A DNA stretch of 64,000 nucleotides from Micromonospora phytophila (GCF_023656545.1 NZ_JAMOKF010000002.1:1-64000); one strand, 5' to 3'; shown: positions 26,344 through 45,169, counted from the first letter of the stretch. The notes: generated by a model not told the origin, from the letters alone. Program-made: numbers and translations.

Positions 26344-27831
26344 GTGACACCTACGAACTGCCCACGCTGTGGGGGACGCTTGGCCCGGGACAACGACAGC
26401 GGGCGCTGCGCGCCCTGCCAGGCCGCCGAACGCGACCGGCTAAGCGCGCCCCCGGTGGTGCCGGCGTCATTCTGGGAACACGAGCCGGTGCGGATCGCAC
26501 TCGCGGAGCGGCACCTCGGGCGGGTGATCCGGGCGTACCGGCACCACCCGTACCACGGGCGGACGGCGTTGCCGCAGGCCGTGATAGCGGGATGGTTCAG
26601 CATCACGCAGGCGCAGCTGAGTCGTGTGGAAAAGGGGCCGCGACTGGTGCACCTTGATCGACTCACACACTGGGCGCGGCTCCTGCGCATCCCCGCCGAA
26701 CGCCTGTGGTTCACGCTCCCCGATTCGGATCAGGAAGCAGCCAACGGCGCGACGCAAGGAGATCAGCTTGCTTTTCGCGGCTCGGAGGGACGATCCGCCC
26801 ACGAACTTGGTCGGCAGGCTGACGAAGGGCGGCGTGCCTTGCTCGCCGGGATCGCGGCCGTCGCCGCCGGAGCGGGCCTGCTGGGCTGTGCTGACTCCAC
26901 ACGTCATCGGCGGATCGGTAGCGCCGACATCGTTCGCCTAAACGCCATCCTTGAGCTCTACCGATCAGTCGATTACGAGTGCGGCGGCGGACTCCTCTAC
27001 CGAGAGGTCGACCGATTCGCCCACGCGGTGTTCGCGCTGCTCGACTCGTCACACTCGGAAGCGTTGACGCCGGGACTGGTCGCCTCCGTCGCCGCCGCGC
27101 GGCAGTTGGCTGGCTGGACTGCTCTCGACGCGGGTCGACACCCGGATGCCCAGCGCCACTTCATGGCCGCGGAGCGGGCGGCTCAGACGGCCGGCCAGGC
27201 TCTACTACTGGCTCGAATTCGCTACTGCCAGGCCCGGCAGTTGCAGCATCAGAAGCAGAATCGGGACGCGCTGGCCACACTGCAGCTTGCCCGCGCCCAG
27301 CTCGGGGCGGCGGGGACGCCGGGAGTGGCAGCCATGCTGTTCGGTGCGGAGGCCGCTTCGCTCGCCGCGCTCGGCAACCGGCCGGCCGCCCTGTCGGCGC
27401 TCGGCAGGGCGAGCGAGGAGTTCGACCGCATTATCGCGGACCGGGAACCGGAGTGGATGCGCTTCTACGACCGAGGCGAGTTGCTGGCGCAGTACGGCCG
27501 CGTCTACCGGGACTTCGCTCGGAATGACCGGAAGTACGCCGCCGAGGCGGTGCACTGGGTGGACGAAGCCGTGGCGGCACTCGGTCCGCAAAACGTCCGC
27601 AGCGCTCTGCTGAACAAGATCGGCCTGTGTAGTGCCCTGTTCCTCGCCGACGAGCCGCAACGGGCCTTGCCCGTGGGCGCCCATGTAGTCAAGCACGCCG
27701 GGAGACTCAGCTCCCGAAGGGTCATCGACCGCGTCCGGAACCTGCGGCGAGACCTCGCCCAGCACCACAGGAATCCTGAGGTCGCAGACTTCGCGCGCGT
27801 CGTCGCCACCATCGCGCCTACTGCCGCATGA
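26344..27831 (+). CDS. XRE-family regulator with zinc ribbon and TPR-like repeats
   Basis: About 495 residues from the GTG at 26344, preceded by GCGAGG; an in-frame ATG at 26284 has no ribosome-binding site. The N-terminus holds CPRCGG and CAPC, a zinc ribbon. An XRE helix-turn-helix follows (ALPQAVIAGWFSITQAQLSR, then VEKG). A hydrophobic Ala-rich linker comes next (GIAAVAAGAGLLGC), and the rest is TPR-like helical repeats with many Ala/Leu pairs. This layout is common in actinomycete regulators controlling adjacent small-gene clusters. It probably binds the palindromes in the divergent region. It overlaps the next gene by 4 nt. Confidence 0.75.
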   Translation: MTPTNCPRCGGRLARDNDSGRCAPCQAAERDRLSAPPVVPASFWEHEPVRIALAERHLGRVIRAYRHHPYHGRTALPQAVIAGWFSITQAQLSRVEKGPRLVHLDRLTHWARLLRIPAERLWFTLPDSDQEAANGATQGDQLAFRGSEGRSAHELGRQADEGRRALLAGIAAVAAGAGLLGCADSTRHRRIGSADIVRLNAILELYRSVDYECGGGLLYREVDRFAHAVFALLDSSHSEALTPGLVASVAAARQLAGWTALDAGRHPDAQRHFMAAERAAQTAGQALLLARIRYCQARQLQHQKQNRDALATLQLARAQLGAAGTPGVAAMLFGAEAASLAALGNRPAALSALGRASEEFDRIIADREPEWMRFYDRGELLAQYGRVYRDFARNDRKYAAEAVHWVDEAVAALGPQNVRSALLNKIGLCSALFLADEPQRALPVGAHVVKHAGRLSSRRVIDRVRNLRRDLAQHHRNPEVADFARVVATIAPTAA

Positions 27832-28757
27832 GTGAGACGGGCCGCTTCACGCAAGCGGCGATGACGGCTGCCTTGCACCAGATCGCCGATGACCTGAGGG
27901 TGCCGGCAGACGACGCACATCTGCTGCGGCTGACCAACAATGCGGTCTTCGCTCTCCCTGCCGCGGGGATCGTCATCCGGATCGCCCGCTCACATCGGCT
28001 CCACGACCGCGTACCCAAAGTTGTTCAGCTCGCGCAGTGGTTCGCCCAGGTCGACGCCCCGACCATCCGACTCGCACCGGGCCTCGGGCGGCCGGTACAA
28101 GTAGGTGATCTGATGGCCTCAACCTGGCAGTACGTGCCGCCGACAGTGCCGGCACCAAGCGTTGAGGATCTTGGCCGGGCGCTGCGAGAGTTCCATGCCC
28201 TTGGCGCTCCGCCGTTTCCGCTGCCCTCGTGGGACCCGGTCGGAGACGCTCGCCGGCGACTCGCCGATGCGGAAGGGCTCGCCGAAAACGACCGCGACTA
28301 CCTGCTCGACTGGTGCAACCGCCTCGAACCACGAGTCAGCTACCTCAGGCAGCATGCGGCAGGAGGACTTGTTCACGGCGATGCCCACGTAGGCAACCTG
28401 CTACGCGCACCATCGGGTCGTATCCTGCTCTGCGACTTCGATGCCACGTGTGTCGGCCCCTGGCAGGTCGACCTCGCCGCGGTCGCAGTCGGTGAAGTTC
28501 GCTTCGGTCGGGCCGGATCACACGGAGCGCTGGCAGCCGCATACGGCCACGACGTCACCACCGACCCGGACTGGCCACTACTACGTGACGCACGCGAGCT
28601 AAAGATGATCGCGGCTGCCGCACCGCTCCTAGCCAGCTCGGCGAACGTGGTGGGTGAATTTGCGACCCGACTCCTGTCAATCAGGAACAACAATCCTCAC
28701 GCCCGGTGGACACCCTTCGCCGAGCTGACACAGCCAACGGCCATCGGCGGACGGTGA
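27828..28757 (+). CDS. aminoglycoside phosphotransferase-family kinase
   Basis: A 309-residue protein with the APH/choline-kinase fold. The Brenner motif LVHGDAHVGNLL lies near residue 181 and the DFD-type metal motif LLCDFDAT near 200, with an N-lobe phosphate-loop region (LLRLTNNAVFALPAAG) at about 30. It phosphorylates a small hydroxyl- or amino-bearing substrate; nothing indicates drug resistance specifically. Its ATG overlaps the stop of the XRE regulator, so the two form an operon. It ends convergently 21 nt from the BREX helicase gene. Confidence 0.8.
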   Translation: MSETGRFTQAAMTAALHQIADDLRVPADDAHLLRLTNNAVFALPAAGIVIRIARSHRLHDRVPKVVQLAQWFAQVDAPTIRLAPGLGRPVQVGDLMASTWQYVPPTVPAPSVEDLGRALREFHALGAPPFPLPSWDPVGDARRRLADAEGLAENDRDYLLDWCNRLEPRVSYLRQHAAGGLVHGDAHVGNLLRAPSGRILLCDFDATCVGPWQVDLAAVAVGEVRFGRAGSHGALAAAYGHDVTTDPDWPLLRDARELKMIAAAAPLLASSANVVGEFATRLLSIRNNNPHARWTPFAELTQPTAIGGR

Positions 28758-28778
28758 AACTCCTGCTCTTTGACAAGA

Positions 28779-31553
28779 TTAGAAGCAGAATCCTGCTGCG
28801 GGGCGACGAGCTGCAGGACTGCGTGCAACCTCCTCGAAGCGCGAGTGCAAACGAAGCAGCACCTCGGCGTCGAGGGCGGCGTAGGTCACCTGGCTCTCGG
28901 TGAGAGGTCGCCGGGTCCAATCCCCGGCCTGCTCCCTCTTATCGAGCTCCACGCCGAGCTCACGCGCGCAGACGTCGCGAAGGCTGTGGCCACTAGCGGC
29001 GCGGCGGAGCCGGCGCGACACGTCGCGCGTATCCAGCACGGCATCCAGGGCGAAACCGTGCCGGCCGAGGACTTCGCGCTCGAATGAGGCGTAGTGGATC
29101 AGCTTCGTCGTCTCGGCGCTCGCGAACAACCGGCCGAGAGGCTCCAAATCGGGAAGCTCGAGCGCGTCGATGAGGTAGGTCGCTTCCCGACCCGCCACCT
29201 GAATCAGGCAGAGCGTGCGATTCGCGAGTGTGGTTTCGACGTCGAGGCCTACGACGGGTTCGGACACCAACGCGGCGACCGCTGCCTCGAGCTGCGGCTG
29301 CGTGCGCACCCAGAGCAGCGGTCGACCATTCTCTCGACGCAGGAGGGGCAGGTCCGCGAGGGTCCCCTCGAACTGGGCGATGCGCTCCGCGTCGCCACGG
29401 GTTAGCGTCCGAACGCCATCAGGCAAGCGAGCTAGACTGGTTTCGGTCCCCGAAAGCCACCGCCAGGCACCTCCGACGTCGAGCAGGTAGCCGGCGACTA
29501 CCTCGCGCTCGACCCACGGCGGCATCAGCGGTTGGAACTTGCTGAGGCGATAGCTCGGGAGCGATTCGCCGACCTGTGACCAGAGGCGGTGGTTCTCCCA
29601 GAATTCGGGCTCCGCCAGCTTGGTGAGCGCATCCCGGAACCGGCGCCTATCAATATCCTCACCCCGCACCTTGATCAAGAAGTTGTCAGGGATGACCTTC
29701 CAATCTCCCCCGACCGCTTCGAGCGCGTATCGAAGCGTCGCATTGATGCGCCCTCCGGCGAAGGTCCACCAGCGAATCTCCCCCTCGTCGAACTCGATGC
29801 CTCCGCGCTGGGAGTCGATGATTTCGCGCATGGAATCGCGATGCTCGGCGAGCACCGCCCACGCCGCGTCGTCGAGGTAGGGAAAGCGCTCATCGCTCAG
29901 GAGCACCGACAGAATGCGCTGGCAGACGTCGAAGCCGAGGAACTGCGGAAGAAAGCCGCCCCACGTGGGCTGGCGTCCACGGGGGGCCGCTTCGACGACC
30001 ACGCGGCGATCCTCGTGCCGCACTTGAAGGACGGCCCATGCGCGTCCCCCGAGCAGGAAGCTGCTGACGCCATCGACGAGTCGGTCGACGAAGGCCTGGT
30101 TCAACGAGCCGAGAGGCTGGCCGCCGGCGGTTTGTACCGTGTAGGTTTGCGGGCTTGAGAAGACCGCAAAGAGCTCCATGAAGTTCTTGCGCCCGAAACG
30201 GCGTTCCGCTTTCGGCCCGAGGACCAGCCGGCCCCCTACGAGCCGTAATGCGCCGTCGCGTACCATCCATTTCAGTAGACGATCATATTCGGCCCGGTGA
30301 ATGCCCTGGAAGTCCGATACGCCCGCCAGGTGCTCCCAGGCGTCGTCGGCGGCGATCCCGTCACTCGCCAGCGCCATAGCAAGCAGCTGGTGGATAAGCA
30401 CCGGCCAGCAGCGACGCTCTACCTCGACCGCTTCGACCCAGCCGGCCTTGGCCAGCTCGACCAAGGCGATGGCCTGCAGTACGCCCTCGGTCGTCTGACA
30501 GAAGAACGTGGTGTTGGCTGCTTGCCCCGCTCGCCGCCCCGTTCGCCCCATGCGCTGCAGGAACGAACTCACGGTGTCAGGCGCTTCCGCCTGCAGGACC
30601 CGATCGAGGTCGCCGACGTCGATGCCCAGCTCCAGGGTGGAGGTGCACACGATGCAGGCGTCGCTGCCGTGATGAAAGCGCTCCTCAGCGAGCTGGCGCT
30701 CTTCTCGAGACACTGCGCTGTGGTGGACGAACACGGCGGTGCCGTCGCGCCTCATGTACTCGGCGACCGCCTCCGTGGTGGAGCGGGACTGGCAGAAGAA
30801 CAGGCTCTTCTGCCCCGTCGCGACGCGCGCCGCGTCACGGGAAAGCTCTGCGAGATTCCGGCGATGGGCAACCAGGACCTGCCGACGCCCCGGTTGCTTC
30901 GGAGGGCTGACCACGCGTCCCGGCCGATTCGATGTGCCCTGGAGCCATGTGAGAATCGCCTCTGGGTTGCCAACGGTCGCGGACAGCCCCACGCGCTGGA
31001 CGTCATGCTTGGAGATGCGCGCCAGGCGTTCGAGCACGCTCATCAAGTGGGCGCCCCGGTCGGAACCTGCCAACGCGTGGACCTCATCGATGACCACGGT
31101 CCGCAGATCGGCGAAGAGCTTGTTCTCGTCCACACGCGGCGACACCAGCATCACTTCGAGCGATTCCGGCGTCGTCATCAGGAGCTCGGCAGGTTCCCTG
31201 AGAAACTGACGGCGGGGGTGGTCCGGCGTGTCGCCGTGCCATACGAAGCGCCGTAGGCCGACCATCTCGGTGTAGAGCCCGAGTCGGTCAGCCTGGTTGT
31301 TCAGCAGCGCCTTGATGGGCGCGACGTAGAGTGCGCCTACCCCTTCCGGCTCGTTCTCGACCATTTGTGAAAGGGTCGGGAACATCGACGCTTCGGTCTT
31401 GCCGCCGGCGGTGGGTGCCAAGATGACCGCGTTGTCGCCAGCAAGCAGCGCCTCGCCCGCCTCTTCCTGCACCGGACGCAGGCTCGACCAACCGAGCCGG
31501 GAAACGATCGCCTGTTGCAGGCGCGGTGCGAAGCGGGCAAAGACGCTCACCAC
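28779..31553 (-). CDS. brxHI: BREX type 6 Lhr-like helicase with C-terminal 3'-5' exonuclease domain
   Basis: A 924-residue protein, last gene of the BREX operon. The N-terminus is an Lhr-like SF2 helicase: LAPTAGGKTEA near residue 48, VVIDEVHALAG near 155, LSATVGNPEA and QRMGRTGRR. The C-terminal 170 residues form a DEDD exonuclease of the RNase D/WRN type: GLDVETT near 768, IHYASFEREVL, LDTRDVSRRL and TYAALDAEVLLRLH, with the Asp-x-Glu, middle Asp and Y-x3-D all visible. It overlaps brxD by 7 nt. In BREX the helicase is thought to help during host methylation or phage exclusion; its exact role is not settled. Confidence 0.9.
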   Translation of the reverse strand: MVSVFARFAPRLQQAIVSRLGWSSLRPVQEEAGEALLAGDNAVILAPTAGGKTEASMFPTLSQMVENEPEGVGALYVAPIKALLNNQADRLGLYTEMVGLRRFVWHGDTPDHPRRQFLREPAELLMTTPESLEVMLVSPRVDENKLFADLRTVVIDEVHALAGSDRGAHLMSVLERLARISKHDVQRVGLSATVGNPEAILTWLQGTSNRPGRVVSPPKQPGRRQVLVAHRRNLAELSRDAARVATGQKSLFFCQSRSTTEAVAEYMRRDGTAVFVHHSAVSREERQLAEERFHHGSDACIVCTSTLELGIDVGDLDRVLQAEAPDTVSSFLQRMGRTGRRAGQAANTTFFCQTTEGVLQAIALVELAKAGWVEAVEVERRCWPVLIHQLLAMALASDGIAADDAWEHLAGVSDFQGIHRAEYDRLLKWMVRDGALRLVGGRLVLGPKAERRFGRKNFMELFAVFSSPQTYTVQTAGGQPLGSLNQAFVDRLVDGVSSFLLGGRAWAVLQVRHEDRRVVVEAAPRGRQPTWGGFLPQFLGFDVCQRILSVLLSDERFPYLDDAAWAVLAEHRDSMREIIDSQRGGIEFDEGEIRWWTFAGGRINATLRYALEAVGGDWKVIPDNFLIKVRGEDIDRRRFRDALTKLAEPEFWENHRLWSQVGESLPSYRLSKFQPLMPPWVEREVVAGYLLDVGGAWRWLSGTETSLARLPDGVRTLTRGDAERIAQFEGTLADLPLLRRENGRPLLWVRTQPQLEAAVAALVSEPVVGLDVETTLANRTLCLIQVAGREATYLIDALELPDLEPLGRLFASAETTKLIHYASFEREVLGRHGFALDAVLDTRDVSRRLRRAASGHSLRDVCARELGVELDKREQAGDWTRRPLTESQVTYAALDAEVLLRLHSRFEEVARSPAARRPAAGFCF

Positions 31554-32872
31554 ACATCCTCGGTCGGCACCAACCCGTCCGCCTCGTCATCGAGGTCGAC
31601 GAGGCGAGCACCGGAAAGGACATACTGCTCCTCGGTGCTGAGCTCCTTGGCCTGAAACCCGTGCTCAGACATGGGCTCGTAGTCCGCATGTTCCTCGACC
31701 AGGTCGAGCTGGGTGACGAACTCGCGCAGGAACTGGCGCGGCACCACGCCGACGTCACCCTTGAAGCCCGCGGTCACCTCCGCCACCAGCCGCTCCACGA
31801 AGGCCGTGCTGATCTTCTGGTCGAGGCGGCCACGGTCCGACGTGGGGAATAGCTCCCGAAGACGAAGGGCGACCGACCGAAGCCGATCGGCGTCGAAGGG
31901 GACGAGCTCGAGCTGGGCCTGTCGCAAGCTAGCGAAGCGGCCCTGCTTCAGGAAACGGATCCGGTCGTGAAGCGGCGCGAGGCCAGCGACGCCATGCCGC
32001 GTGTCGAAGAATTCCGGCGTGCCCGTGAAGACCCACGCCATGCCGGGATAGCTGCCCGCTGCGTCGGCAATCTGCCGAATCCCGTTCAGCGACTTGTGCC
32101 GCGAATCCGAACGCATGCGGAGGATGGTTTCGGCCTCGTCGATGACGATGATGAGCCCCGCGTAACCGGCAGCCTTCACGATCTCGAGCACTCCCCGCAG
32201 GTAGTCGAGGGCATCGCGGCTCTCAATGTCCCCCTTGATGCCGGCGGCCTTCTTGGCCGATGCGGCGACGTTGCCGCTGCCGCACAGCCAGGAGATGAGA
32301 GCTCCTGCCTCCGCGACTTCTCCCTTCTGCTTCAGCTCGAAGATGGTCTGAATGACGCGAACGAAGTCCTGGGGCGCTTGACCGCCCGTCATGGCCGCGA
32401 GGTCTTCGGCGAGGCGCTTCTGCACCTTGGCGTCGAAGGCTGGGTCCGAGTCGTCCTCTCCGGCCGCGACGAGGCTTTCCTCCACGCGGCCGATCCACCG
32501 GTCGAGGACGTCGCTCAGGGCTCCTCGTGAGCATGACGCGGTCCCGAGCTCCGTCAGCACCTTGCGATACACATCGTCGAAGCGGTGGAACTTTAGATCA
32601 TTGTCGGAGACCACGACGAAGCTGGTCGCGAACCCCCGAGCCTGCGCATCCAGCAGCGCGAGGCGCGCCATGAAGGTTTTGCCGCAACCGTAGCCGCCGC
32701 GGAGGAACTTGACGGTGCCCTCGCCGCTCCTCGCGAAGTCGAGCTGTCGATGCAGTTCTCCGCGTTGCTTTTCGATGCCGACGGCGAACGCGTCGATACC
32801 CCGCTCGGGCACGAGGCCTTTGCGTAGCGACTCGAAGACGTGCTCGACGTCCTTCTGGGTCAGAATGCTCAT
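31547..32872 (-). CDS. brxD: BREX ATP-binding protein BrxD
   Basis: A 441-residue P-loop ATPase of the DUF2791 type. Walker A is LRGGYGCGKTFMAR near residue 61 and Walker B GLIIVIDEAETIL near 244. AWVFTGTPEFFD and a DRIRFL motif follow, as in ORC/Cdc6-like BrxD proteins. The start (MSILTQKDVEHVFESL) is fixed by a 4-nt overlap with pglZ. BrxD is present in BREX types 2 and 6, usually just before the Lhr-like helicase, as here. Confidence 0.92.
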   Translation of the reverse strand: MSILTQKDVEHVFESLRKGLVPERGIDAFAVGIEKQRGELHRQLDFARSGEGTVKFLRGGYGCGKTFMARLALLDAQARGFATSFVVVSDNDLKFHRFDDVYRKVLTELGTASCSRGALSDVLDRWIGRVEESLVAAGEDDSDPAFDAKVQKRLAEDLAAMTGGQAPQDFVRVIQTIFELKQKGEVAEAGALISWLCGSGNVAASAKKAAGIKGDIESRDALDYLRGVLEIVKAAGYAGLIIVIDEAETILRMRSDSRHKSLNGIRQIADAAGSYPGMAWVFTGTPEFFDTRHGVAGLAPLHDRIRFLKQGRFASLRQAQLELVPFDADRLRSVALRLRELFPTSDRGRLDQKISTAFVERLVAEVTAGFKGDVGVVPRQFLREFVTQLDLVEEHADYEPMSEHGFQAKELSTEEQYVLSGARLVDLDDEADGLVPTEDVW

Positions 32873-35792
32873 CCGCTTCCCTCACGTACGTATCGCTTCA
32901 CTCCGGCCACGACGGCGATGCGCACGTCGAAGGGGGCCTTCTGGGCATACGCCTCGAACTGGATGGCGAAGCGCCGCAGGCCACGCGGGCCGCCCAGCAT
33001 CGCGGCGGCCTCGTTCTCCGTGACCGTGCCGTGCGCCGCCAAGTGCTCGAACACCTGCCGGACCCCCGACTCGGGGAACTGCTCGAGCCAGCTCGCACTG
33101 CTCGCCCCGACGCTCGCTGCTGGTGCGGGCGGTGGTGACGATGGCCCCCGCGTCGCCGTGACCGCGAAGCGCGCATCCGGTACGCACGGCACCACGTCCG
33201 CCACAGCGCTCGGGTGGTGGATCTCGATGAGCGCACGCGCGTCGACGGCTCCGGAGAGTCGGAAGAAGAGCTCGAAGCGTTCACCGACGGTCGCGACGAC
33301 CATGCCGCCCGCGATCCGCGCCTTGCCGCGGGTCTGGCAAAGCTCGACCTGCACGCCCTCGGCGTCAGGGACGCGCAGCGCGAGCTCGACATCCCTTGGA
33401 CTTCCGAAGTCCAACGACCGCTGCGCGAGGACCTCGACCTTGGCTTCGATGCAGTGCATCCCACCCACGCCCTCGCTGGCCTCGGCTTTTATGCCGTACT
33501 GCACACTGCTCCCGCCGGCCGCCGTGCGATGCAGCACGGTCAGCACCGGTATGACGCGCTCCTGCAAGCTGTTGCCGCCGTGGACAAAACTCATGGACCG
33601 CCGACCGGTATCGAAGACCGCCGTGGTCTCCGGGAACATCACGTGCCCGTTCACCCCCTCGTAGCGGAGGTCCGCCAGCGCGACCCTGACCTCTCCCGCG
33701 TGATCCGCCGCCACCGGCGAGAAGACATGCCTTCGTTTTGGATCGATGCGACGACCATGGGCCTGGGCGGATGCGGCACTGTCGTCCAGCAAGAGAAAGC
33801 CGTGGTCGCTGGTGAAGACGAAACGACGCACGCCCGCGTCTCGAAGCAGACGCCAAGCGGCGCGCAGCTTCTGCATGACGTGGTCGAACACGGCGGGGCC
33901 GACGCCTTTCTCGCCGGCGTTGTCGATCTCCTGGCTGTGGACGACGACCAGGCGTGCCTGGGCGACCGAGCGCTTGAGCGAGGTGCTGTCGCGGCTGACC
34001 ACCTCTTCGAGGGTGAGCCATGGACACGTGCCACCGCCGACCCGGTCGTGGATGGCACGCTTGCGGGTTTCGGGGTCAGACACACGAAACTCGCCTGTCT
34101 GAAAGCCCTGAATCCCCCCGGTGTCGCTCGCCATTGAAACGCGCAGACGCCCGTTCTTTTCGACAGGCGCGAGCACGTTCATGCCCACCTCAGTCACGGT
34201 GGGGAGCTCGGCAAGCCGGGGTTTGAGCAGCACGGTGGTGGCCGGGGTGCCTTCCATCTGGCGGTAGAGCTCCTCGCCCATCTCGAACCGCAGGGCGTCG
34301 ACGACGAAGTATGCGGTCGTTCCGGCTTCCTGGGTCAGCGGCTTGACCACCTCATCGAAGAGCGTCCGCTGCTGTTGCGAAGCGCCTGTGAGGAAGCCAT
34401 GTGCCTTGCAGAGCGCATTGAATTCGCGCGCCCAGGCATCGGCCCACACGCGCCAGGCACGGCGCATCCCGTCGAGGCGCGTCCGCAGGGTCTCGAACTC
34501 GGGCAGCTGCGGGTAAAGCAAGGCCACCCGCCGTTGCTCGAGCTGCCGATGCGCTTGATCGGCGGCGGCGCCGCGCTGGACGTAGACGCTCACGGCGGCT
34601 TCCAGGCCGCTGCCAGCGCTGGTGCTGACCCCCAATCGCTCGCCCGCACGCGCGATGGCCTGACCGAGACGGGCCGCGTCGCGGACGAGCTGCCAGGCGG
34701 ACTGTCTCGTGGGATCGTCTCGAAGCCAGAACGAGGCGCTTGTGGGCTTGGTGTCCACGCGCAGCTCGGCCCACTCGGCAGCGAGGTCATAGTTCGCGCG
34801 CTCGAGGGCTGCCAACGCAGCCTTGAGGACTTTGTCCTCTTCGAACCGGAACGTGTCGATCTTGCCGAGGTCTTCGGCCCGGGCCGCCTCGACCTCATCG
34901 GCGAGCAATGCCTCGGTCTCATCTGCCGTCCGCTGGTAAAAGCCCGCGTGGCGCTCCCGGAGGTGGGCCGCGACGGCGCGGCAGCTCTCGATGACCGGGC
35001 GCGGCAGGTCCGCGGCGTGGGCGAGATGTGTGTCAACGGGCGCGCGGTTCAGGTCGTCCACATACTCCACGCAGAGCGCCCAGCTTGCTGCGGCGAACGC
35101 TACATCCTCGGCGCGCGGTCGCGAGGGCGGAAGCGTGGTATCGCGCCAGTAGCCCGGGAGGCCGACCCACGCCGCGAGACGTTCCCAGAGGGCATCCTCG
35201 TCGTCGAGTTGGCGTATGCGTTCCGCGACGAATCCCCCGGTGAGCAGATCGTCGAAAACGGCCGTTGGTTTCATCGCCCGGAGCTGTGCTGCGGTGCCGC
35301 CTTCGGCGTCGTCCATCAGTGCACTCAGCCAAGCGTCGGCCCCCGCGAGCGTCATGTCGGGCTGCGCCTTGAACGAGGCGATCTGATCGGGGCGCACCCG
35401 TCCCGCGGCGGCCTCGGTAATGAGGGTGTCGAGCGCCTTCCGGTACCGCACGCCGGCCGCGTAGAGCTCGAAGAGCGGTGTGCTGCGCACGGTCTCCTCG
35501 GTGAAGCCCGGCAGGTGGATGACCAGCGGCACCTTCTCGGTTCCGGCAGCGACCCCGTCAAGCGCCATCATCAGCGACAGGTGGCTGCCTCGGAAGGCGT
35601 GGACCTCGTAGGGCAGCGCCCCGGAGCCACGCAGTGCCCTGAGGCGGTCGACGAACCCTCCGTAGTGCCCAGTCTGGTCAAGCCACACGACCACGCCCTG
35701 CCGGCGCACCCACGAGCGCAGGTCCGCCTCGAGGCTCGCGGACACAGGGCCGCCGAGCTCTGCGGTCGATGGCTGTGGTGCTGCTGCCGTCG

Positions 35793-35796
<4 letters not shown>
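32869..35796 (-). CDS. pglZ: BREX phosphatase-fold protein PglZ
   Basis: A 975-residue alkaline phosphatase-superfamily protein, one of the two hallmarks of BREX. Metal-site motifs are VVDALRFEMGEE near residue 499 and VFTSDHGFLLLDD near 662, with an HGGNSLQERVIP segment typical of PglZ near 740. The N-terminal third (WVRRQGVVVWLDQTGHYGGF) and the C-terminal winged-helix-like segment are also family features. PglZ forms complexes with other BREX subunits and is required for both methylation and phage exclusion. It overlaps both neighbours by 4 nt. Confidence 0.93.
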
Positions 35797-40103
<4,307 letters not shown>

Positions 40104-40119
40104 GGTCGTCGTCCTCCGG

Positions 40120-43748
<3,629 letters not shown>

Positions 43749-43752
<4 letters not shown>

Positions 43753-44387
43753 GGATAGATCCGAGGCCGGTAGTCGTTGTCCGGATTGAGAATGCCCATA
43801 AACGAGAGCCCCGTCGGACCTCGTCGTTCGCCCGGATAGAGCAGGACAACCGGCACATTTCGCGTCCTGCCGTCGAGGTGACGAAGAAGGGCTGATGATC
43901 GAATGAAGGGATACAGCGCCCCAGCGCGCCCGATGAGGGCCACCGTCCGGTCAATGGTGTCCTGGTGCTTGTCGGCGTACTCGCAGATCAGGCGGCTGCA
44001 GTCCGCCGCGATCCCGTCCGGCCCTTCGATGAGGGGCGAGAGCTTCGACTTCAGGTAGTTCAACCCGCGCTCCGGTTCGATGCCGGCCATGCGCTCTTCC
44101 ATCTGCACGACGCGGTCGACCCACTCCAAGCCCTGCGCTCTGACACGCTCGAGAAGGAGCGTTTGGAGGCTGATCGAGATGACCATCCAGCCGTTCGCAA
44201 CGATGTCTGTAGTCAAGCGCTGCACTTCGGCACGGAGCTTGAACTCATCGGGCGGGTCGTACTGCATGATCGCGAAGCGGTAGTTGCGCATTGTGCTGAT
44301 GCGCGGGCCGTCCTCGTGGATGAGATCTCGGCGCAGCGCGGCGAACGCCTCTTGTAGGGAAGTCTGTTGGAACAGGGGAAGGCTCAC
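43749..44387 (-). CDS. brxB: BREX protein BrxB
   Basis: A 212-residue DUF1788-type protein. Recognisable features are the N-terminal MRNYRFAIMQYDPPDEFKLR and the C-terminal VPVVLLYPGERRGPTGLSFM and LNPDNDYRPRIYP, which match the usual end of BrxB (FMG, then YR.kI). No catalytic motif is known. Four-nt overlaps couple it to brxA upstream and brxC downstream. Confidence 0.92.
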
Positions 44388-45169
44388 AGTGCGGCTCCAG
44401 CCAGGCGGGACTCGTCACTGCGTAGGTTGACGTCGGCCCACATCCGCAGGTCGCGATGCCTCCAGCCGAAGTCGATGAGGTCGCCCTGCCGCATGAAAGC
44501 GAGCCCAGGGAGCCCGCGCAAGCGCTCCTCAAGGATGGAGCCCTCCAGGCCGACCGAACTCGTGTACGGGTTGTCGAGGAGACTTCCCTCAAACTCCGTC
44601 TCACGCAGCAAGTACATGAGGTATTCGAGCGCTTCATCGGGCACGCGCGGCAGACCAATGGGGCGAGGGTCGCGGTTCGTGGTGACCAAACCAGCCGAGT
44701 ACGCCGCGGAGAGCAGCTTGCTGGCGAACTGGATGCGCATCGACATCGTCCAGCGGCCGGGCCTTTGCTGTCCGACCCAGGCGACGACGAGATCGCGAGT
44801 CACCTCGGGCCGGTGCCCAGAGCGACGCTCCACCAGATAGGCGCCCGTGAAGCGCCGATAGAGAGGGTCGGTGAGTTGCAGGTGCCAGTGGCAGATGGCT
44901 CTGCGTGTTTCCGGCGACATGTGTTGCCAGCTGTGGAGGGCGGCGAGCGCAGACGGAAACACACCGAATCGGGCACGCATGTTAGTGAGAAGCACCTCGA
45001 CGCGCGCCAGACTCCGAGCGCCAAACCAGTACTCGTCGAAGGCCCGCTGGGCATTCACGTTGGTAGTCTCGTCGGCGTGAGTCCAGAAGGCGCGCGAGTC
45101 ATCGAGCTCGAGGGCACACTTCGAGAGGCGCGTGTGCACCTCCGTCGCCTCTCGTTGGCGGCCCGTCAT
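44384..45169 (-). CDS. brxA: BREX protein BrxA (NusB-like, DUF1819)
   Basis: A 261-residue, mostly helical protein of the DUF1819/BrxA family. It has the family's size, the central YRRFTGAYLVERR and WTMSMRIQFASKLLSAAYSAGL segments, and its place before brxB. BrxA folds like the RNA-binding protein NusB and can bind DNA in studied systems. Its start overlaps the brxE stop by 4 nt. Confidence 0.9.
   Translation of the reverse strand: MTGRQREATEVHTRLSKCALELDDSRAFWTHADETTNVNAQRAFDEYWFGARSLARVEVLLTNMRARFGVFPSALAALHSWQHMSPETRRAICHWHLQLTDPLYRRFTGAYLVERRSGHRPEVTRDLVVAWVGQQRPGRWTMSMRIQFASKLLSAAYSAGLVTTNRDPRPIGLPRVPDEALEYLMYLLRETEFEGSLLDNPYTSSVGLEGSILEERLRGLPGLAFMRQGDLIDFGWRHRDLRMWADVNLRSDESRLAGAAL

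Noticed and set aside
27828-28757. A drug-resistance aminoglycoside kinase.
   Set aside because: The APH fold is clear, but the family acts on many small substrates and the gene is coupled to an XRE regulator, not to resistance genes.
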